Shown here one piece after another: positions 31,499 through 40,162 of a DNA stretch of 64,000 bases (position 1 is the first letter of the stretch; each line of letters starts with the position of its first letter). The translations under genes were made by a program, and so were the position numbers. Source of the DNA: Aerococcaceae bacterium DSM 111021 (lineage in GTDB: Bacteria; Bacillota; Bacilli; Lactobacillales; Aerococcaceae); NCBI GenBank assembly GCA_020112395.1, contig JACCEK010000001.1, positions 310,001 to 374,000 on the forward strand. The letters are read 5' to 3'. Under the pieces are notes generated by a model, which was given only the letters and a program-made list of their open reading frames with translations, made no database searches and was not told where the DNA came from.

Positions 31499-32260
31499 AT
31501 GAAAAGAAAACAACGGCTATCATCCATTCTAAAATACATATTATTATCGGTCTTATTGCTCATTATTATATTTTTTGGTCTATTTAAATTATTTAGTTAT
31601 GAAAGTCTTGATTCTGCAAGATCACTTATTCATTCTACCAAGGATTATCAAGTTCATGATAATAAAAACTCTATCTACTTTTCACCAGTACCAAATAAAA
31701 CAAATTCTATGCCTACAATTATCTTTTACAATGGTGCATTAATTGAAGAGGAAGCCTACTCCCCGTTAGCAAGTGAGCTAGCCAAAAATGGATTTCCCGT
31801 GTATGTTATAAAAACATTATTTAATTTTCCTTTATTAGCCCCTGATGATGAAATAATCGATGACCTTACTGAAGAAGACTCTATTATACTTATGGGCCAC
31901 TCACTAGGCGGAGTCCAAGCGAGTTATATAGCTAAAGAATTATTAGACAATAAAAATTCTGATTCACCAGATCTTTCAGGTTTAATATTACTTGCGAGCT
32001 ATCCGGCAGATAATACGGATTTAACGAACTTTAATAATCCAGTCTTAAGTATTACAGCAAGTGAAGATGATATCATTAATGCTGAAAAATATTTAAATGC
32101 TAAGCAACTACTCCCTGATGAAACTGTATATTATACAATCCAAGGTGGAAATCATGCCGGTTTTGGCTTTTACGGTGCACAGCGCGGGGACGGGGATGCC
32201 ACAATCTCACACGATGAACAACTGCAAGAGATTGTCCATTTAATTAATACAACTTGGTAA
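31499..32260 (+). CDS. Membrane-anchored alpha/beta hydrolase
   Basis: A 253-residue protein with an N-terminal anchor (about residues 12-29) and an extracellular alpha/beta-hydrolase domain. The nucleophile elbow is GHSLGGVQASY (Ser about 140). The acid probably lies in SITASEDDI and the histidine in GGNHAGFGFYG, followed by a GDGDATIS turn. The substrate is unknown. GAGGAG precedes the ATG. It is transcribed against its neighbours and interrupts the usual rbfA-truB linkage, which suggests insertion in this lineage. Confidence 0.85.
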   Translation: MKRKQRLSSILKYILLSVLLLIIIFFGLFKLFSYESLDSARSLIHSTKDYQVHDNKNSIYFSPVPNKTNSMPTIIFYNGALIEEEAYSPLASELAKNGFPVYVIKTLFNFPLLAPDDEIIDDLTEEDSIILMGHSLGGVQASYIAKELLDNKNSDSPDLSGLILLASYPADNTDLTNFNNPVLSITASEDDIINAEKYLNAKQLLPDETVYYTIQGGNHAGFGFYGAQRGDGDATISHDEQLQEIVHLINTTW

Positions 32261-32278
32261 AAGGAACATCTTAAGCAT

Positions 32279-32326
32279 AAAAAAACACCATCCAAATCAC
32301 TATTTGTGACTTGAATGGTGTTTCTT
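32279..32326. terminator. Shared terminator between the hydrolase gene and rbfA
   Basis: Arms AAACACCAT and ATGGTGTTT with partly paired interior. On the minus strand seven T follow, so it ends the rimP-rbfA operon; plus-strand T content is moderate. Confidence 0.8.
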
Positions 32327-32327
32327 T

Positions 32328-32699
32328 TTACTCTTCGTCGCTTTCTTCGTTACTGTCACCTTTAATTTGGTTTAATAACGAATCAATATGACTTCCGTAA
32401 TCAATTGAACGATCTCGTTCAAATTTTATTTCTGGTGTTTTATAAAGTGTTAATTTCTTACCTAAATCACTACGGACTTTACCTGTAATTGCATCAAGGC
32501 CTCGTTGAGTTTTTTGTCTCTCTCCAGCCTTATTTGACAAAGTGCTGTAATAAATTGTCGCGTGTTGTAAATCTCCAGTAAGATTAACGTCAGTAATTGT
32601 TACACCGTCAATTCGCGGGTCTTTAATTTCGAGCAACAAAATATTATTTACTTCACGTAAAATTTCTTGTCTTACTCTACCAACACGATATTTTGCCAT
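32328..32699 (-). CDS. rbfA: Ribosome-binding factor A
   Basis: Helps mature the 30S subunit and processing of the 16S 5' end. The KH-type fold shows VRQEILREVNNILLLEIKDPRIDGVTITDVNLTGD-like order with KDPRI (about 27-31), then TIYYS and LTLYKTPEIKFERDRSIDYGSHI. The length of 123 residues with an acidic tail is normal. GGAGGG precedes the ATG. It is the last gene of the rimP-to-rbfA operon, 23 bases after infB. Confidence 0.95.
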   Translation of the reverse strand: MAKYRVGRVRQEILREVNNILLLEIKDPRIDGVTITDVNLTGDLQHATIYYSTLSNKAGERQKTQRGLDAITGKVRSDLGKKLTLYKTPEIKFERDRSIDYGSHIDSLLNQIKGDSNEESDEE

Positions 32700-32722
32700 T
32701 GTAACACCCTCCTTAAAAAGGT

Positions 32723-34945
32723 TTATCTTTTTATTTCAACCATATGGAACGCTTCGATAACATCGTCCATTCTAACATCGTTATAATTTTCGATCATGAT
32801 ACCACACTCATAGCCTTTATCCACCTGTTTTGCATCATCTTTAAATCGTTTCAAGCTTGCTAATTCACCTTCGTAAATAACAATGTTATCACGAAGTAAA
32901 CGAACTTGACTATCACGAGCAATATAACCATCTGTAACAAATGATCCAGCAATCGTACCTAATTTAGATACTGTAAATGTCTCACGAACAAGAGCTTGAC
33001 CTTGAACCTCTTCTTCATATTCAGGATCCAGCATTCCTTTCATCGCTGTTTCAATTTCGTCAATTGCATCATATATAACTCGGTATTGTCTAATATCCAC
33101 AACTTCAGAATCAGCTTGCAGACGCGCCTGTGGTGTTGGTCGAACGTTAAACCCAAGAACAATAGCACCCGATGCTGCAGCTAATGAGATATCACTCTCA
33201 TTGATTGCACCAACTGCTTGATGTACTACATTCACACGTACACCTTCAACCTCTATCTTTTGTAAGCTTGCAGATAATGCTTCAGCAGACCCTTGTACGT
33301 CCGCTTTAATAATCACATTAACTGATTTTAATTCACCTTCTTGTAATGAATCAAACAAGTTATCTAATGTAATTTTCTTCGTTAAACTACGTTGAACATC
33401 TTGTGCTTCTTGAGCACGTTGTTCACCGGCTTGACGAGCAGTTTTCTCATCTTCGAATACAACGAACAAATCACCAGCTTGAGGTGCATTTTGTAATCCA
33501 GTAATCTCAACAGGTGTTGCAGGTCCAGCAGTACGGATACGTCGACCAATGTCGTTAACCATAGTTCTGACACGTCCATATGTGTTACCTACTACAATTG
33601 GATCCCCAACATTTAACGTACCATCTTGTACTAATAATGTCGCTGTTGGTCCTTGACTCTTATCAAGACGAGCTTCAATAACCGAACCAATCGCTAAACG
33701 ACTTGGGTTAGCTTTCAATTCTTGAACTTCTGCCACTAAAACAATCATCTCTAATAATTCTTCAATATTTTGATTGAATTTCGCAGAGATTTCAACGAAG
33801 ATGTTCTCTCCACCCCAATCCTCAGAGATAATTCCATGTTCAGATAACTCTTGTTTGACACGATCAGGATTAGCAGTTGGCTTATCAATTTTGTTTACAG
33901 CAATAATAATCGGAACCTCTGCGACTTTAGCATGGTTAATTGCTTCAACAGTTTGTGGCATTACCCCATCATCTGCAGCGACAACGATAATCGCAATATC
34001 CGTTACATCCGCTCCACGTGCACGCATCGTAGTAAACGCCTCATGCCCAGGTGTATCTAGGAATGTAATAATATTATCATCTTCAGTTTCAACTTGGTAA
34101 GCACCAATATGTTGAGTAATTCCACCTGCTTCATCTTCAGTTACTCGAGAATGACGAAGTTGATCAAGTAATGTTGTTTTACCATGGTCAACGTGTCCCA
34201 TAATTGTTACGACTGCAGGACGAATTGAAAGTTTCGATGCATCTTGCTCTTCTTCAAAGTACACATCTAAATCAGAAACATCTACAACAACTTTTTCTTC
34301 TGGCTCCACACCATATTCAATTGCAATTAACTCAATAACTTCTTTTGAAAGTGCTTGATTTTGGTTAGCCATAACACCATTCATCATTAATTTTTTAATG
34401 ATTTCTGATGTGTCGCGGTGTAACATTTTAGCAATTTCTTGAATATTTGTTCCATCAGTATATACAAGTTTCTCAGGTAAATCTTTATGTTTACGTTGTG
34501 TTATACCTTTAGACTCAGTATTTTTGAAATTCTTGTTACCTTTACCGCGTCTATTTCGGCGGTTACGACGACCTGCTTGATTAGATGTGTTGTTGCTACC
34601 AGCATTTTTATTTGGGGTATTACTCTGTTTAGTATTCGTTTTGGATTCCTCTTTTTTGTTTTGATTTTGTTTTGTTTGTTTTTTGTCTGAAGTTTGTTTA
34701 ATAGCATTCGTTTCATTACTAGAAGTTTTCGTTTCTTTGTTACTAGCTTGTTGAGAAGCTTTTTCTTTATTCTCTATCTTCTTAGTGTTTTTATTACTAA
34801 TAATTTTATTCAATTGTTTTTCTTGATCATCTGTAATTGAAGACATGTGGCTACCAAATTCTAGTCCGTTAGTTTCGGCCATAGTTAGCAATGCCTTACT
34901 TGTCAGATCATGTTCTTTTGCATATTCATATACGCGTTTAGTCAT
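32723..34945 (-). CDS. infB: Translation initiation factor IF-2
   Basis: GTPase that places fMet-tRNA on the 30S subunit and promotes subunit joining. The N terminus (about 50-145) is low complexity: Lys/Asn/Gln/Thr-rich, ending in an Arg/Asn patch ([12 protein letters not shown]). It is followed by an IF2_N module and the GTPase domain with GHVDHGKT (250-257), DTPGHEAF and NKIDKP. The four C-terminal domains are complete. The length of 740 residues is on the short side because the disordered lead is short. GGAAGGTG precedes the ATG. Confidence 0.97.
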   Translation of the reverse strand: MTKRVYEYAKEHDLTSKALLTMAETNGLEFGSHMSSITDDQEKQLNKIISNKNTKKIENKEKASQQASNKETKTSSNETNAIKQTSDKKQTKQNQNKKEESKTNTKQSNTPNKNAGSNNTSNQAGRRNRRNRRGKGNKNFKNTESKGITQRKHKDLPEKLVYTDGTNIQEIAKMLHRDTSEIIKKLMMNGVMANQNQALSKEVIELIAIEYGVEPEEKVVVDVSDLDVYFEEEQDASKLSIRPAVVTIMGHVDHGKTTLLDQLRHSRVTEDEAGGITQHIGAYQVETEDDNIITFLDTPGHEAFTTMRARGADVTDIAIIVVAADDGVMPQTVEAINHAKVAEVPIIIAVNKIDKPTANPDRVKQELSEHGIISEDWGGENIFVEISAKFNQNIEELLEMIVLVAEVQELKANPSRLAIGSVIEARLDKSQGPTATLLVQDGTLNVGDPIVVGNTYGRVRTMVNDIGRRIRTAGPATPVEITGLQNAPQAGDLFVVFEDEKTARQAGEQRAQEAQDVQRSLTKKITLDNLFDSLQEGELKSVNVIIKADVQGSAEALSASLQKIEVEGVRVNVVHQAVGAINESDISLAAASGAIVLGFNVRPTPQARLQADSEVVDIRQYRVIYDAIDEIETAMKGMLDPEYEEEVQGQALVRETFTVSKLGTIAGSFVTDGYIARDSQVRLLRDNIVIYEGELASLKRFKDDAKQVDKGYECGIMIENYNDVRMDDVIEAFHMVEIKR

Positions 34946-34965
34946 GTAATCACCTTCCTAATTAA

Positions 34966-35289
34966 TTAGTCATATGATTCCTCACTCTCCACGTCGTAAG
35001 ATAAAAATTTCTTTGCCATACCTTGGTTTTCAATTCCGATAATTGTTCGGCTTTTTCCAATTGCGTGGCTTAATTCATACTTAGTAAATTCAGTGTTAAG
35101 GGGAATACCTTCACGTTCGCTCAATGAGCGATATCTCTCAATTGTTTTTTCGCTGGCATCGTTAGCGCAAAGAACAAGATGGATTCGATGATTTTTCATC
35201 GCTTTCTCTACTAGTTCATCACCCGATATAATTGCTCGAGCGCGCGTAGCCAGACCTAACATATTCAACTTTTTCAAATCATTTTTCAT
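34966..35289 (-). CDS. L7Ae-family ribosomal-like protein YlxQ
   Basis: A 107-residue RNA-binding protein of the L7Ae/L30e/S12e fold. Visible motifs are LGLATRARAIISGDELVEKAM at the N terminus and VLCANDASEKTIERY, then a GKSRTIIGI ending helix. The Bacillus orthologue binds kink-turn RNA. Its ATG overlaps the end of the preceding gene by four bases (ATGA). The position between rnpM/ylxR and infB is fixed in Firmicutes. Confidence 0.92.
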   Translation of the reverse strand: MKNDLKKLNMLGLATRARAIISGDELVEKAMKNHRIHLVLCANDASEKTIERYRSLSEREGIPLNTEFTKYELSHAIGKSRTIIGIENQGMAKKFLSYDVESEESYD

Positions 35290-35579
35290 AGTAGTTCTTT
35301 TCGAGCTTTCTGATGGTCGATGTAGCTATATAATTCATCATAGAATTCATCATTAATCTTCATTCCAAATGCACGATCAAACGTTCTTTCTTTTTTAGCT
35401 TTAAGTGCCAACTCTGGCTCAAGTGCTATATAAGCTCCTCGCCCATTTTGTCGACCCGTTGGATCAAGGAAAACTTCGTTTTCTTTGGATTTAACAACAC
35501 GTACTAATTCTTTTTTAGGATACATTTCTTGAGATACAATGCATTTCCGCATTGGTTGTTTGCGTTGTTTAGTTGCCAT
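35286..35579 (-). CDS. rnpM: RNase P modulator RnpM (YlxR)
   Basis: A 97-residue DUF448 protein. The pattern MRKCIVSQEMYPKKELVRVV and the glycine-rich GRQNGRGAYI loop (about 44-53) identify it. The Bacillus orthologue binds and modulates RNase P; that role is carried over by homology. It lies 32 bases after nusA and overlaps ylxQ by four. Confidence 0.92.
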   Translation of the reverse strand: MATKQRKQPMRKCIVSQEMYPKKELVRVVKSKENEVFLDPTGRQNGRGAYIALEPELALKAKKERTFDRAFGMKINDEFYDELYSYIDHQKARKELL

Positions 35580-35611
35580 TATATCGCTCCTTTAATGAAT
35601 ATTCTCTCTTA

Positions 35612-36940
35612 TTATAACTCATCTTGCGCTTCATCATGCTCTTCTAGCAACTCTTCATAATTTTGTTCATGATCATGCTCGATTTCTGATATTGCATCTT
35701 CAACTGCTTCAGCATTGTAATTGTTCTCATCTATATCTTGCTCTTCGATTTGATCAACTACGCTTTCTTGCTCTTCAATATCTTCAAGTTCTGCAACATC
35801 TGAAATAATCTCCGCTTCATCAAAAGCATCATACTCTTCAGTTAATTCTTCTTCATTGTTAACTAAAAAATCTTCTTCGATTTCAGCATTCTTTTCATTT
35901 AAATACTCTTCATATGCCGACTCAGATTTTATATCAATTTTGTGTGATGTTAATCGAGCAGCTAAACGAGCATTTTGTCCTTTTTTACCAATTGCTAATG
36001 ATAATTGGTAATCAGGAACGACTACGATACATGAATTTCCTTCTTCTTCGAAGATAACGTTAATTACTTCGGCAGGACTCATTGCATTGCGAATGAATGT
36101 CGCAGCATCTTCACTATGTTCGATAATATCCATGTTTTCGCCGTTCAATTCATTAACAATTGTCTGAACACGTTGACCTTTTTGACCGACACATGTCCCT
36201 ACTGGGTCAATATTTTCGTCACGTGATCTAACAGCTACTTTAGAACGATCTCCAGCTTCACGAGAAATAGAAACAATTTCTACTATACCATCGTAAATCT
36301 CTGGAACTTCTTGTTCAAATAATCTGCGCAAGAAATCAGGATGTGCACGACTTACCACTACTTGTGGTCCTCGGGGTGTTTTCTCAATCTTAGATACATA
36401 AACTTTAACTCGTTGGTCGATTTCTAAATGCTCTCCAACAATTTGTTCACGGATAGGCATAACTGCTTCCACTTTATCTAAATTTATATAAACAATCCCT
36501 TTGTCATAACGTTCAACAGTCCCTGTTAGAATCTCATCTTCATATTGAATGAATTCATTATAAATAATGTCACGTTCTGCTTCACGGATGCGCTGCATAA
36601 CAACGTGTTTTGCAGTTTGAGTCGCAATACGTCCAAAATCATTTGGCGTTACTTCGAATTTAATTTTATCGCCTATTTCGTAGGCACGATTAATTTCTAA
36701 CGCTTCTTCCAATGATATCTCGAACGTTGGATCATACTTAGTTTCGACTACTTCTTTTACTGAAAAAACTTTTATTAATCCTGTTTCTTCATTAAATTCA
36801 ACTTCAACGTTTTGCGCATTGTCATATCTTTTTTTATAAGCTAATACTAATGCTGATTCTAAAGCCTCTTTGATAATTTGACTTGAAATACCTTTTTCTT
36901 CTTCTAGAATTTGCATAGCTTGCACTAAATCTTTACTCAT
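35612..36940 (-). CDS. nusA: Transcription termination/antitermination factor NusA
   Basis: Binds RNA polymerase and controls pausing, termination and antitermination. Domain order: N-terminal RNAP-binding domain, S1 domain (about 130-200, beginning EDEILTGTVERYDKGIVYINL), and two KH domains with PVGTCVGQKGQRVQTIVNEL and LAIGKKGQNARLAARL. It ends in an acidic tail of about 90 residues. The ATG at 36940 is preferred because GAGGTG lies nine bases before it; a GTG four codons upstream overlaps that site. It is 24 bases after rimP. Confidence 0.96.
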   Translation of the reverse strand: MSKDLVQAMQILEEEKGISSQIIKEALESALVLAYKKRYDNAQNVEVEFNEETGLIKVFSVKEVVETKYDPTFEISLEEALEINRAYEIGDKIKFEVTPNDFGRIATQTAKHVVMQRIREAERDIIYNEFIQYEDEILTGTVERYDKGIVYINLDKVEAVMPIREQIVGEHLEIDQRVKVYVSKIEKTPRGPQVVVSRAHPDFLRRLFEQEVPEIYDGIVEIVSISREAGDRSKVAVRSRDENIDPVGTCVGQKGQRVQTIVNELNGENMDIIEHSEDAATFIRNAMSPAEVINVIFEEEGNSCIVVVPDYQLSLAIGKKGQNARLAARLTSHKIDIKSESAYEEYLNEKNAEIEEDFLVNNEEELTEEYDAFDEAEIISDVAELEDIEEQESVVDQIEEQDIDENNYNAEAVEDAISEIEHDHEQNYEELLEEHDEAQDEL

Positions 36941-36964
36941 CTTCTGTATCACCTCATTAATTTT

Positions 36965-37438
36965 TTAGAATTTAATAGCTAAACGGACATTTGAAACAGC
37001 GTCACGTTTAATAGCAAGTTCTTTTTTTCTAGTTTTAATTGTTACTTCTATTTGATAAATTTCATCAGTAACTTCTAACAACGTACCTTCATGAAATTTC
37101 TCCCCGAATTGTGGAACGTAATAATCCAAGTGAATATATTCGCCAACAGCGTTTAATATATCTTTATCAGATTTTAATGGTCGTTCTGCACCTGGAGACG
37201 ACACTTCTAAAAAGTAAGCTTTCGGAAATGGATCTGGGTTAATTTGATCGAGTGCCTCACTTAGTTTTTCACTAATTGTTGCACAATCCTCAATATCTAT
37301 TCCCTCTTCTTTATCGGCATAGACTCTTAAGTACCAGTTTGGCCCTTCTTTTACATACTCTATGTCAACCAAATAACAATTTTCTGATTCTACAATTGGC
37401 TCAATTACTGGAACTACGGACTCAATAACTTTACTCAA
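36965..37438 (-). CDS. rimP: Ribosome maturation factor RimP
   Basis: Needed for 30S assembly. Family features are VIEPIVESENCYLVDIEYVKEG near the N terminus, EDCATISEKLSEALD (about 50-65) and FLEVSSPGAERPL (about 78-90), followed by the C-terminal SH3-like domain. The length of 157 residues is normal. The start is TTG, with GAGGTG five bases before it. It heads the rimP-nusA-rnpM-ylxQ-infB-rbfA operon and has a structured leader and a promoter upstream. Confidence 0.95.
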   Translation of the reverse strand: MSKVIESVVPVIEPIVESENCYLVDIEYVKEGPNWYLRVYADKEEGIDIEDCATISEKLSEALDQINPDPFPKAYFLEVSSPGAERPLKSDKDILNAVGEYIHLDYYVPQFGEKFHEGTLLEVTDEIYQIEVTIKTRKKELAIKRDAVSNVRLAIKF

Positions 37439-37485
37439 TATTTCACCTCATCCTTTTAATTTAAATCTTAGTTATAAATATGAAA

Positions 37486-37509
37486 GGAGCAAGCGTCACC
37501 GCTCACTCC
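37486..37509 (-). promoter_or_regulatory. Leader hairpin of the rimP operon
   Basis: Minus strand: GGAGTGAGCG and CGCTTGCTCC arms with a GTGA tetraloop, about 25 bases after the promoter and followed by TTTCATATTT. It resembles an attenuator but the T run is short. It could be a regulatory leader or an RNA-stabilising hairpin. Confidence 0.55.
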
Positions 37510-37536
37510 TCCCCGTCTCTTCTAAATTCCTTAACC

Positions 37537-37565
37537 AATATACCACAAATACTTATAATGTACAA
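37537..37565 (-). promoter_or_regulatory. Promoter of the rimP operon
   Basis: Minus strand: TTGTAC, 17 bases, TATATT with an upstream TG (extended -10). It lies just before the leader hairpin. Confidence 0.7.
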
Positions 37566-37599
37566 GTAACAGCTACTTTAAAGGATTCTTCTTTCACAA

Positions 37600-37640
37600 C
37601 AAAAAATCCTTTGATAAGTTTGTGCGAACTTATCAAAGGA
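37600..37640 (-). terminator. Terminator of the 146-residue unknown gene
   Basis: Minus strand: CCTTTGATAAGTT and AACTTATCAAAGG arms with an eight-base loop and six T. Confidence 0.9.
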
Positions 37641-37667
37641 ATATTTAAGAGTATGTGTATAGTTTAA

Positions 37668-38108
37668 CTAAACTTTAAAAATATCCTCCACGGTATTGTT
37701 TATATCAATGACAATATATAATTTATTCCCATGGACTTTTCCTGACATAAATTTATTTGATGTTCCACTTACTTCTGTAGTCTCAAATGGGAAATATACT
37801 TCATCACTATCAGAATTATCCCATTCTACAGTAAGACGCTCAATATCATGATTTTTGATAACAGTTTCAAACATACCTGCTTCTAAACCACCTTGATTAA
37901 TATCTGTTGATTGAAACGTATCAGCTTCAGGTAGTATTTCAATACGAAAAGCTTCTGATGGGTGAATTTCTACAATTTCACCATCATTTATTCTACCTAA
38001 ACTTGTTGATACACGTTTTATCCAAATATCTCCAACAAATTCAACTGGAACTTCCCACTGGCCTCCATTATGGAAATGGAAATTAAATGCTTTAACCCTT
38101 CTACTCAT
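37668..38108 (-). CDS. Hypothetical protein, 146 aa
   Basis: I do not recognise this protein. It has no signal peptide, no membrane segment and no cysteine. It is rich in aromatic and charged residues and looks beta-stranded, with FNFHFHNGGQWEVPVEFVGDI at the N terminus and HGNKLYIVIDINN near the end. AGGGGAG precedes the ATG at good spacing and the gene has its own strong terminator, so it is a monocistronic unit and very likely expressed. The promoter was not clearly seen. A carbohydrate- or ligand-binding beta fold is possible but unsupported. Confidence 0.8.
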   Translation of the reverse strand: MSRRVKAFNFHFHNGGQWEVPVEFVGDIWIKRVSTSLGRINDGEIVEIHPSEAFRIEILPEADTFQSTDINQGGLEAGMFETVIKNHDIERLTVEWDNSDSDEVYFPFETTEVSGTSNKFMSGKVHGNKLYIVIDINNTVEDIFKV

Positions 38109-38406
38109 AATATATCTCCCCTTGTGTTATATATTTTTCTTATAGTCCAATTATAACAGACACAATTTTAAAACGCTAGTTATTTGATAAAAACTTCACA
38201 TGATAATATAATCAGTAAATACTATTAATATCGTCTTTTAGAATTAATCGTGAATATTTCCGTTAAGTTTGTGAATTAAAAACTATTATTGAAGTGTATC
38301 ATTATGCTTGAAAAACTGTAGCAATAAAATTTAAAAGCATTTACATTTTTTATATTATTTTCTATGCTATAATTCAATTTAGTAAATCAAGAAAGGAATT
38401 GGTATT

Positions 38407-39306
38407 ATGAAGAAGTTTATAAAACTGTTACTATTTAGTACGTCTTTATTATTTTTGCTTTCGTCATTACAGGTAGCTCAAAGTGAGGAAGATACAGATA
38501 AATTCGCCGGCGAGAAAGTTAAAATTGGGACGGTCGGTGATGAGCTTGCTGATATATGGGAGTTTGTTGCTGATAAAGCTGCCGAAGAAGGAATCGAATT
38601 AGAAATTATCTTATTTACAGACTATAATACGCCAAATATTTCTCTAGTGGATGGCTCACTGGACATGAATGCTTATCAACATTCTGATTTTCTTAAAGAA
38701 TGGAATGATTCTAACAACACGCAATTAACATCTATAGGAACATCTTTCGCTACACCTTTGCGTTTCTTTTCAGAACAACATAGCTCAATTGATGATTTAC
38801 CTGAAGGTGCAACAATCGCAATACCTAATGATTTAGCAAGTAGCTCTTATGCTTTACAAGTATTAGACTTGGCTGGAATAATAAAGATTGACGATAATTT
38901 GGACAGCTTACCGACTATTAACAATATCGTTGAAAACCCAAGCAACTTTGAAATTGTTGAATTAGAAGCAGCTCAAATTCCTGCGACAATGCCTGACATT
39001 GATATGGGTGTGATTCATCAGGTATACCTAGAAAGCACTGACTTCGAACCAAATGATGCAATCTTTTCTTATGGTCACAACCCTGAAACTTTTAACTATA
39101 ATAGATTAAATACGATAACTGTCCGTGCAGAAGATCAAGATAATCCATTATACCAGCACATTGTGGATTTATATCAATCACAAGACGTAGCTGATTATAT
39201 TAACGAAATATCTAATGGTGGTCACTTACCTGCTTGGATTTTATTAGAGGAATATGAAGCCAGTTTAGAAGAAGAAAATACAGAGAACGAAACAAGTTCC
39301 AATTAA
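38407..39306 (+). CDS. MetQ/NlpA-type substrate-binding protein, secreted, without lipobox
   Basis: A 299-residue extracytoplasmic binding protein of the type that delivers methionine or other small molecules to a MetNI importer. After a signal peptide (about residues 1-26, ending VAQS) the NlpA pattern is seen in VKIGTVGDE, VDGSLDMNAYQHSDFLKEWN, PEGATIAIPNDLASSSYALQVLDLAGII and PDIDMGVIHQVYL. Normal family members keep a lipobox cysteine; here there is none in the whole protein. No metN or metI is near. An extended -10 (TGCTATAAT) lies at 38368-38373 and GAAAGGAA precedes the ATG. The tail is Glu/Asn-rich. Confidence 0.87.
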   Translation: MKKFIKLLLFSTSLLFLLSSLQVAQSEEDTDKFAGEKVKIGTVGDELADIWEFVADKAAEEGIELEIILFTDYNTPNISLVDGSLDMNAYQHSDFLKEWNDSNNTQLTSIGTSFATPLRFFSEQHSSIDDLPEGATIAIPNDLASSSYALQVLDLAGIIKIDDNLDSLPTINNIVENPSNFEIVELEAAQIPATMPDIDMGVIHQVYLESTDFEPNDAIFSYGHNPETFNYNRLNTITVRAEDQDNPLYQHIVDLYQSQDVADYINEISNGGHLPAWILLEEYEASLEEENTENETSSN

Positions 39307-39335
39307 AAAAACGGCCAATTGGCCGTTTTTTAATT
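39301..39335. terminator. Shared terminator between the MetQ-like gene and the FMN reductase gene
   Basis: A perfect palindrome with AAAAAACGGCCAATT arm and T/A runs on both strands, suited to ending both convergent genes. Confidence 0.9.
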
Positions 39336-39339
39336 ATAT

Positions 39340-39888
39340 TTATTTAGTATTCTTTTCAATATGTGCGATGAATGCATCGGCAACTACTTGTAAGAATCCA
39401 CGTGTTTCTTCATTATTTAATTTACCTGCTTCGTCAAAGAAATTTTGAGAATTAGCTAAAAACACTTCTGGTTGAGCTAATACTGGCATATCTAAGAATG
39501 CTAAAATTGGTCGTAATGATTGGACTGCATTTGCTCCACTAATATTCGAAATAGAATGTCCTAAGATTAATGCTGGTTTTCCAGCCCATACACTTTGTCC
39601 CCACGGACGAGATGCTACATCAATGGCATTTTTTAATACACCTGAAGTCGAACGGTTATATTCTGGTGTTGCAAAAATAATCGCATCTTGTTTTGCAACA
39701 GAATTACGAAATTCTGTATATTCGCTCGGGCTATTCTCATCATATTCTTCATTATATAAAGGCAAATTCCCAATCTCTAAGAATTCAACTTCTACACCAG
39801 ATGGAAATAATTCTGCTAAAGCTACAGCCCACTTACGAGCAAATGATTCTTTACGTAAGCTACCTACTACTACACCAATTTTTGTCAT
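39340..39888 (-). CDS. NADPH-dependent FMN reductase family protein
   Basis: A 182-residue flavodoxin-like oxidoreductase. The FMN phosphate loop is VGSLRKESFARK (about 8-19) and the TPEYNRSTSGVLKNAIDVASRP segment (about 74-95) is the family signature. Homologues reduce azo compounds, quinones or chromate; the physiological substrate here is not known. AAGGAGA precedes the ATG. It is monocistronic, with the shared terminator just behind it. Confidence 0.92.
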   Translation of the reverse strand: MTKIGVVVGSLRKESFARKWAVALAELFPSGVEVEFLEIGNLPLYNEEYDENSPSEYTEFRNSVAKQDAIIFATPEYNRSTSGVLKNAIDVASRPWGQSVWAGKPALILGHSISNISGANAVQSLRPILAFLDMPVLAQPEVFLANSQNFFDEAGKLNNEETRGFLQVVADAFIAHIEKNTK

Positions 39889-40100
39889 AAAAATAACATC
39901 TCCTTTAAAGTTTTATTTGTCTACTTCTTCATCTTATACTCATTCAAATGTTTTTGCAAACGTTACGTTCACAATAGATCGTGATATTGTAAAATTGTAA
40001 TATTTACTGCAAACCATTGCCATTTGTGACAATTTAAACATTAAATAATAGTTTAAATTTCAAATAATTCACAATTAATACTAATTATCTTTTAGATTTC

Positions 40101-40150
40101 AAAAAAACCTCACCTAACGTAATCCATGGAGATTAGTTAAAGTAAGGTTT
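40101..40150 (-). terminator. Terminator of polC
   Basis: Minus strand: long imperfect hairpin, arms beginning AAACCT and ending AGGTTT, with TTAACTAATC/GATTACGTTA inner pairs, then seven T. Confidence 0.78.
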
Positions 40151-40162
40151 ATTTATTTATAT

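Noticed and set aside
33774-34100. 108-codon plus-strand frame opposite infB
   Set aside because: Antisense shadow of the IF-2 GTPase domain.
34500-34800. Low-complexity tract in infB as a possible repeat element
   Set aside because: Lys/Asn/Gln-rich codons explain it; a disordered IF-2 N terminus is normal for Firmicutes.
39950-39985. cre-like sequence (TTTGCAAACGTTACG) before the FMN reductase gene
   Set aside because: The right half does not fit the consensus; not better than chance.
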